Shown here piece by piece: positions 60,358 through 64,000 of a stretch of DNA of 64,000 nt; the stretch's first letter is position 1; each line of letters starts with the position of its first letter. The stretch comes from Woeseia sp. Its GTDB lineage: Bacteria; Pseudomonadota; Gammaproteobacteria; Steroidobacterales; Woeseiaceae. The notes under the pieces are model-generated. The model was not told where the DNA came from, made no database searches, and saw nothing but the letters and a program-made list of their open reading frames with translations. A program made the translations under genes and the position numbers. The DNA lies in assembly GCA_021773015.1 (NCBI GenBank), contig JAJFKW010000001.1:2835305-2899304 (forward strand), read 5' to 3'.

Positions 60358-63027
60358 GTGAGGCGTGTTTCAAATAGTTTGGGCCGAGGATTGTTCGCTG
60401 TCGTCGCTTTGTTCGTTATGGTGGGCTGCCAGAAAAACCATGACAGCGTAGATTCGAGTGGGGGCGACGGGCCCGCAAGAATCGCAAGCGACTCCCTGGA
60501 CCGTGCAACTGCAGAATCTCGGAAGCAACGCTTATCCGCAGTGGCGTACGATGTATTCATTGACCTACTCACAGACCCAGAATCTTTCAGCGGTTCGCTG
60601 AACGTGCGATTTGATTTGGCCAATGGTGATGACGACCTAACGATAGACTTCGGCGGAGGTGACCTGCGTAGCGTTGTGGTCAATGGACAAGCGACCGAAG
60701 TAGCCTACAACGACTTTTTTCTGCGCATTCCAGGCGACGTGCTGCGAACCGGCGCCAACCAGATCAACATCGAATTCGCACACGACTACAGTCAGGACGG
60801 CACCGGACTACATCGCTTCCTCGATCCTGCAGATGGCAAAACCTATTTGTATTCATATTTATGGCCGTACTATGCGAACAGGCTATTTCCGTTATTCGAT
60901 CAACCGAACATTAAGGCAGAGTTGACACTGAAAGTACGCGCACCGTCTGAGTGGGTTGTGGTTTCCACCAGCGACGGCAGCGCTACCGAACACGATGACA
61001 TATCCAAAATGTGGCAGTTCGCGACCACACCAAAAATGTCGTCCTACGTTTTCTCTTTGCATGCGGGCCCTTACCGCATTTGGGAGGATGACGCAGCTGG
61101 TATTCCAATCCGCCTAATGGCGCGAGAGTCGATGGCAGAATATGTGGCTGTCGACGAGTGGCTGGCTGTAACCAAACGCGGGCTCACCTACTACGGCGAC
61201 TATTTCGATATTGCATATCCATTCAGCAAATACGACCAACTCATCGTTCCGGATTTCAACATCGGTGCGATGGAAAATATCGCAGCGGTCACGTTTGCAG
61301 AGCGCTATGTGCAACGACAGCAAAGTGATCGTAGCGAGCGCGAAGCGCGCGCCAGCGTCATCCTGCATGAGATGGCGCACATGTGGTTTGGTAATTTGGT
61401 GACGCACGAATGGTGGAACGGTCTGTGGCTGAATGAAAGTTTTGCGACGCAAATGGCGGCAATGGCTGAAAAGGAAACGACCGAGTTCGACGATACTTGG
61501 CACGGTTTTTTGATTAATGCAAAACGCCGCGCGTACCAGCGCGACAGATTGGTTACCACGCATCCGATCGAAGTACCGATAAAAAGTACCGCCGAGTTTT
61601 TCTCTGTATTTGACGCTATCACCTATCAAAAAGGCTCGTCGGTATTGAAGCAATTAGCGCACTACGTTGGCGAAGAAAACTATCGTAGAGGGGTGTCAGA
61701 ATATCTCAAAAAGTATTCGTACAGCACCACGAACCTTGCAGATTTTATTGCAAGCCAGGCGGCGTCATCCGCCACCGATTTAACAGGCTGGTCCGACGAA
61801 TGGTTGTTTAAGGCCGGCTTTAACACGCTGCGTGCCGAGCCAATTTGTGACGGCAATACGTTGAAATCGCTATCAATTTTGCAGACGGCTAATGCTGATC
61901 AGCCTTTCTTGCGAAACCATCAGCTCGAAGTTGCACTTTACTATATTGCAGACGACGGTCGCGTACTACCGGCCGACGTGATAGTGGTTACCGTCTCAGG
62001 GGCGGTCACCGATGTGCCGCTTGCGGATCGCGCAATCTGTCCAGCAATGATCAATCCAAATCATGACGATTGGGCCTACGCGCGCGTTGATTTGGATTCG
62101 CGCACGGTAGAGTTTCTTGATGAGTACTTGGCGAAAATTCCAGAGCCAATGGCGAGGTCGGTATTCTTGGAAGCGCTGGCAGACAGAGCGTTAGCTGGCG
62201 AGGAGTCAATCGCAGAGTTTGTCAGCACAGCAATTCGACTGGCTGAGAGCGAACCGAACATACGAGTTCAGCAGCAGGTTTCCGGGTTGATTGTCCAATC
62301 GATACAGCTAATGCAACGATTACAGCCAGATACTAGCAGCGTGCTGAAGTTGTTAACACTGCGAATCGAACAACAGGCGATGCAACACATAAGTCGTGCC
62401 GACGATCCCGACGTAAAGCGAAATTGGTTCAATACTTTCGCTGGGACGCTATCCAGCGAAGCCGGACTCGGAGCAATTCGCGCGCTACTCGATGGCGAAG
62501 CCGAGATCCCTGGGCTAGATATCTCCGCGGACATTCGCTGGATATTGCTGCAAATTCTTGCACGCAATGGGGCGGATGACATTGACCAGCTAATACGAAG
62601 CGAACTAGCGGCGTCGGGAACCGACTTTGCAGCCAAGAATGCGTTGACTGCTCATGCGGCACGGCCAGATGAGAAGATTAAGAGCGATTGGATTGGCGAA
62701 TTACGAAATCCGAGTGAACTAAGCGGTTTGGCCAATCAGCGCGCAGTGATGAGCGGATTATTCCCGGCAAATCAGACCGCTTTGCAGCTAGAACTTTTTG
62801 ACTCTGTATTGAGCGCGATTCCTCCCTTGAGTGAGTCAAGTGATCCGTACTTTATGTCCAGCTACGTGAGCGATTTGTTGCAACCAGTTTGTCGGCAAGA
62901 AAGCGTTTCGAAACTTGAGAAATTTCTCGATGACTATCGATCAGAATTGACGAGTACTGCGCTTCGTTTCGTCCGTGAAGCGCATCAGCGGGACGTTGAA
63001 TGCTTGCGCTTGCGTGACTTGCAATAG
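60358..63027 (+). CDS. M1-family aminopeptidase N, lipoprotein
   Basis: GTG start; the lipobox is LFVMVGC (Cys24), so the enzyme is exported and lipid-anchored. The M1 core is clear: GAMEN at 303-307 (substrate N-terminus recognition) and HEMAHMWFGN (337-346) with Glu360 as the third zinc ligand in LNE. The C-terminal half is a helical ERAP1-like domain. It trims N-terminal residues from peptides in the periplasm, feeding the peptide importer or the receptors. Its stop overlaps the RsgA start (TAGTG). Confidence 0.93.
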   Translation: MRRVSNSLGRGLFAVVALFVMVGCQKNHDSVDSSGGDGPARIASDSLDRATAESRKQRLSAVAYDVFIDLLTDPESFSGSLNVRFDLANGDDDLTIDFGGGDLRSVVVNGQATEVAYNDFFLRIPGDVLRTGANQINIEFAHDYSQDGTGLHRFLDPADGKTYLYSYLWPYYANRLFPLFDQPNIKAELTLKVRAPSEWVVVSTSDGSATEHDDISKMWQFATTPKMSSYVFSLHAGPYRIWEDDAAGIPIRLMARESMAEYVAVDEWLAVTKRGLTYYGDYFDIAYPFSKYDQLIVPDFNIGAMENIAAVTFAERYVQRQQSDRSEREARASVILHEMAHMWFGNLVTHEWWNGLWLNESFATQMAAMAEKETTEFDDTWHGFLINAKRRAYQRDRLVTTHPIEVPIKSTAEFFSVFDAITYQKGSSVLKQLAHYVGEENYRRGVSEYLKKYSYSTTNLADFIASQAASSATDLTGWSDEWLFKAGFNTLRAEPICDGNTLKSLSILQTANADQPFLRNHQLEVALYYIADDGRVLPADVIVVTVSGAVTDVPLADRAICPAMINPNHDDWAYARVDLDSRTVEFLDEYLAKIPEPMARSVFLEALADRALAGEESIAEFVSTAIRLAESEPNIRVQQQVSGLIVQSIQLMQRLQPDTSSVLKLLTLRIEQQAMQHISRADDPDVKRNWFNTFAGTLSSEAGLGAIRALLDGEAEIPGLDISADIRWILLQILARNGADDIDQLIRSELAASGTDFAAKNALTAHAARPDEKIKSDWIGELRNPSELSGLANQRAVMSGLFPANQTALQLELFDSVLSAIPPLSESSDPYFMSSYVSDLLQPVCRQESVSKLEKFLDDYRSELTSTALRFVREAHQRDVECLRLRDLQ

Positions 63028-64000
63028 TGGACGACGAGCCTCTTGAAAATTACGGGTGGTCAGCATTCTTTCAGCAGCAATTGTCAATTGACCCAATCGC
63101 CGGATCGCGCCCAGTTCGGGTGACAGATGTCCAAAAGTCCGGCGTCACAGTCATCGCTCCAGATTTCGCCGCCCATCTTGCTGTGCCGCTGGCGGGTATC
63201 ACTGTCGGTGATTGGCTGTTAGTTGACGATCAGCAAATCAAAAGAAGGCTGGAAAGAAGCAGTTTGTTCAAACGGATCGCGCCCGGCACAGATCGTCGAG
63301 AACAATTGATTGCGGCAAATATCGACATCCTGTTTATCGTTTCCTCATGCAATCAGGATTTCAACGAGGCTCGATTAGAGCGCTATATAGCTATCGCTCG
63401 AGAAGCAGCGGTCCTCCCGTTAGTGGTGCTAACCAAGGCGGATCTTTGCGCAGACCCGGCGGATTTTGCGAGCAGAGCAGCGAAACTTGCGCCAGGACTG
63501 TTGGTTGAAACCGTCAACGCATTAAACGCCGATAGTTTGAAGCCGCTGGACGTGTGGCTCGGGAACGGTCAGACAATTGCACTGCTGGGTTCGTCTGGGG
63601 TCGGAAAGTCGACGCTGACGAATACGTTACTTGGGCGGGACAAAGCAGCAACCCAGGGTATTCGTGGCGATGATGACAAAGGGCGACACACCACGACGGC
63701 CCGAACACTGTATCGATTGCCAGGAGGCGCTTGGCTGCTGGACACGCCGGGGATGCGGGAACTGCAGCTCGCAGATGTCAGAAGCGGTTTGAATGACGTG
63801 TTTGCCGAAATATCCGAATTGGCGCGCGACTGCCGGTTCGCGGACTGCCAACACAACTCGGAACCAGGTTGCGCTGTTCGTCGAGCGGTGACCAAAGGCT
63901 TAGTCGATGAGGGCAGAATATCTCGCTGGCGCAAGCTGCGACGAGAGGACGCCCACAATAGTGCGAGCGTGGCTGAACGTAGAGCAAGAGACAGGTCGCT
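63027..64000 (+). CDS. rsgA: RsgA ribosome-assembly GTPase, 5' part
   Basis: The GTG at 63027 overlaps the aminopeptidase TAG by one base and opens 324 codons to the window edge. The circularly permuted GTPase order is seen: the OB-fold start, then LTKADL (G4), GSSGVGKST (G1), a threonine-rich G2 and DTPGM (G3), followed by the zinc site C.FADC.H....C. RsgA acts in 30S ribosomal subunit maturation, hydrolysing GTP when bound. Only the last residues are missing. Confidence 0.93.
   Translation, partial: MDDEPLENYGWSAFFQQQLSIDPIAGSRPVRVTDVQKSGVTVIAPDFAAHLAVPLAGITVGDWLLVDDQQIKRRLERSSLFKRIAPGTDRREQLIAANIDILFIVSSCNQDFNEARLERYIAIAREAAVLPLVVLTKADLCADPADFASRAAKLAPGLLVETVNALNADSLKPLDVWLGNGQTIALLGSSGVGKSTLTNTLLGRDKAATQGIRGDDDKGRHTTTARTLYRLPGGAWLLDTPGMRELQLADVRSGLNDVFAEISELARDCRFADCQHNSEPGCAVRRAVTKGLVDEGRISRWRKLRREDAHNSASVAERRARDRS

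Overview
The window looks like chromosomal DNA of a free-living, probably marine gammaproteobacterium. Evidence: intermediate GC, TonB-dependent receptors of the large Oar/plug type, an ECF sigma/FecR pair, NhaA and NhaC sodium/proton antiporters, many small envelope proteins, a calcium-type TSP3 lipoprotein, and a lipid-A sugar-transfer cassette. The gene content suggests something near the Woeseia/Chromatiales group, but this is an impression only. No rRNA, tRNA, CRISPR array, insertion sequence or phage gene was seen. Coding density is high, and operons show frequent ATGA or TAGTG stop/start overlaps.

Layout. 1-2.4 kb: end of a truncated haemoglobin, small membrane proteins (one of 52 aa), and an ArsR / AHSA1 / membrane-protein operon with a palindrome across the regulator's start. 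2.5-11.2 kb (all minus strand): an Ldh-family dehydrogenase, then a lipid-type cluster: fatty acid desaturase, a beta-ketoacyl synthase III fused to a haem-oxygenase-like diiron domain, an unknown protein, and a fatty-acid-hydroxylase/PAP2 fusion. It is followed by an aminotransferase and an ornithine cyclodeaminase-like reductase. This is the best candidate for an undescribed system. 11.2-14.7 kb: secreted proteins and a TSP3-repeat lipoprotein. 14.9-21 kb: two related LuxR-type regulators (the second fused to an alpha/beta hydrolase), a methyltransferase, and a histidine kinase/response regulator pair. 21-26.9 kb: a secreted metzincin and its partner, a hydroxyacid dehydrogenase remnant, an SDR and a YHS protein.

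27-35 kb: NhaA; a TlpA / DUF4266 / DUF3570 trio divergent from an ECF sigma - FecR - TonB receptor operon. 35-37.7 kb: a GT2 / LAB-N / GT39 cassette, probably adding a sugar to lipid A. 38-43 kb: a PLP decarboxylase with an NhaC antiporter, a proline-iminopeptidase-like hydrolase, a small PilN-like protein and a GST. 43.2-49 kb: a TonB receptor preceded by two related palindromes and followed by a terminator, then a methyltransferase joined to a peptide-binding lipoprotein. The rest of the peptide ABC transporter (two ATPases, two permeases) lies convergently at 49-52.8 kb. 53-64 kb: class II amidotransferase, MalT-like regulator, GNAT, second YHS protein, AraC regulator, DUF2855 protein, an M1 aminopeptidase lipoprotein and RsgA, which runs off the end.

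Together the genes describe an envelope-centred, peptide-using lifestyle: TonB uptake, peptide ABC import, secreted or lipoprotein peptidases, sodium/proton exchange and lipid modification.
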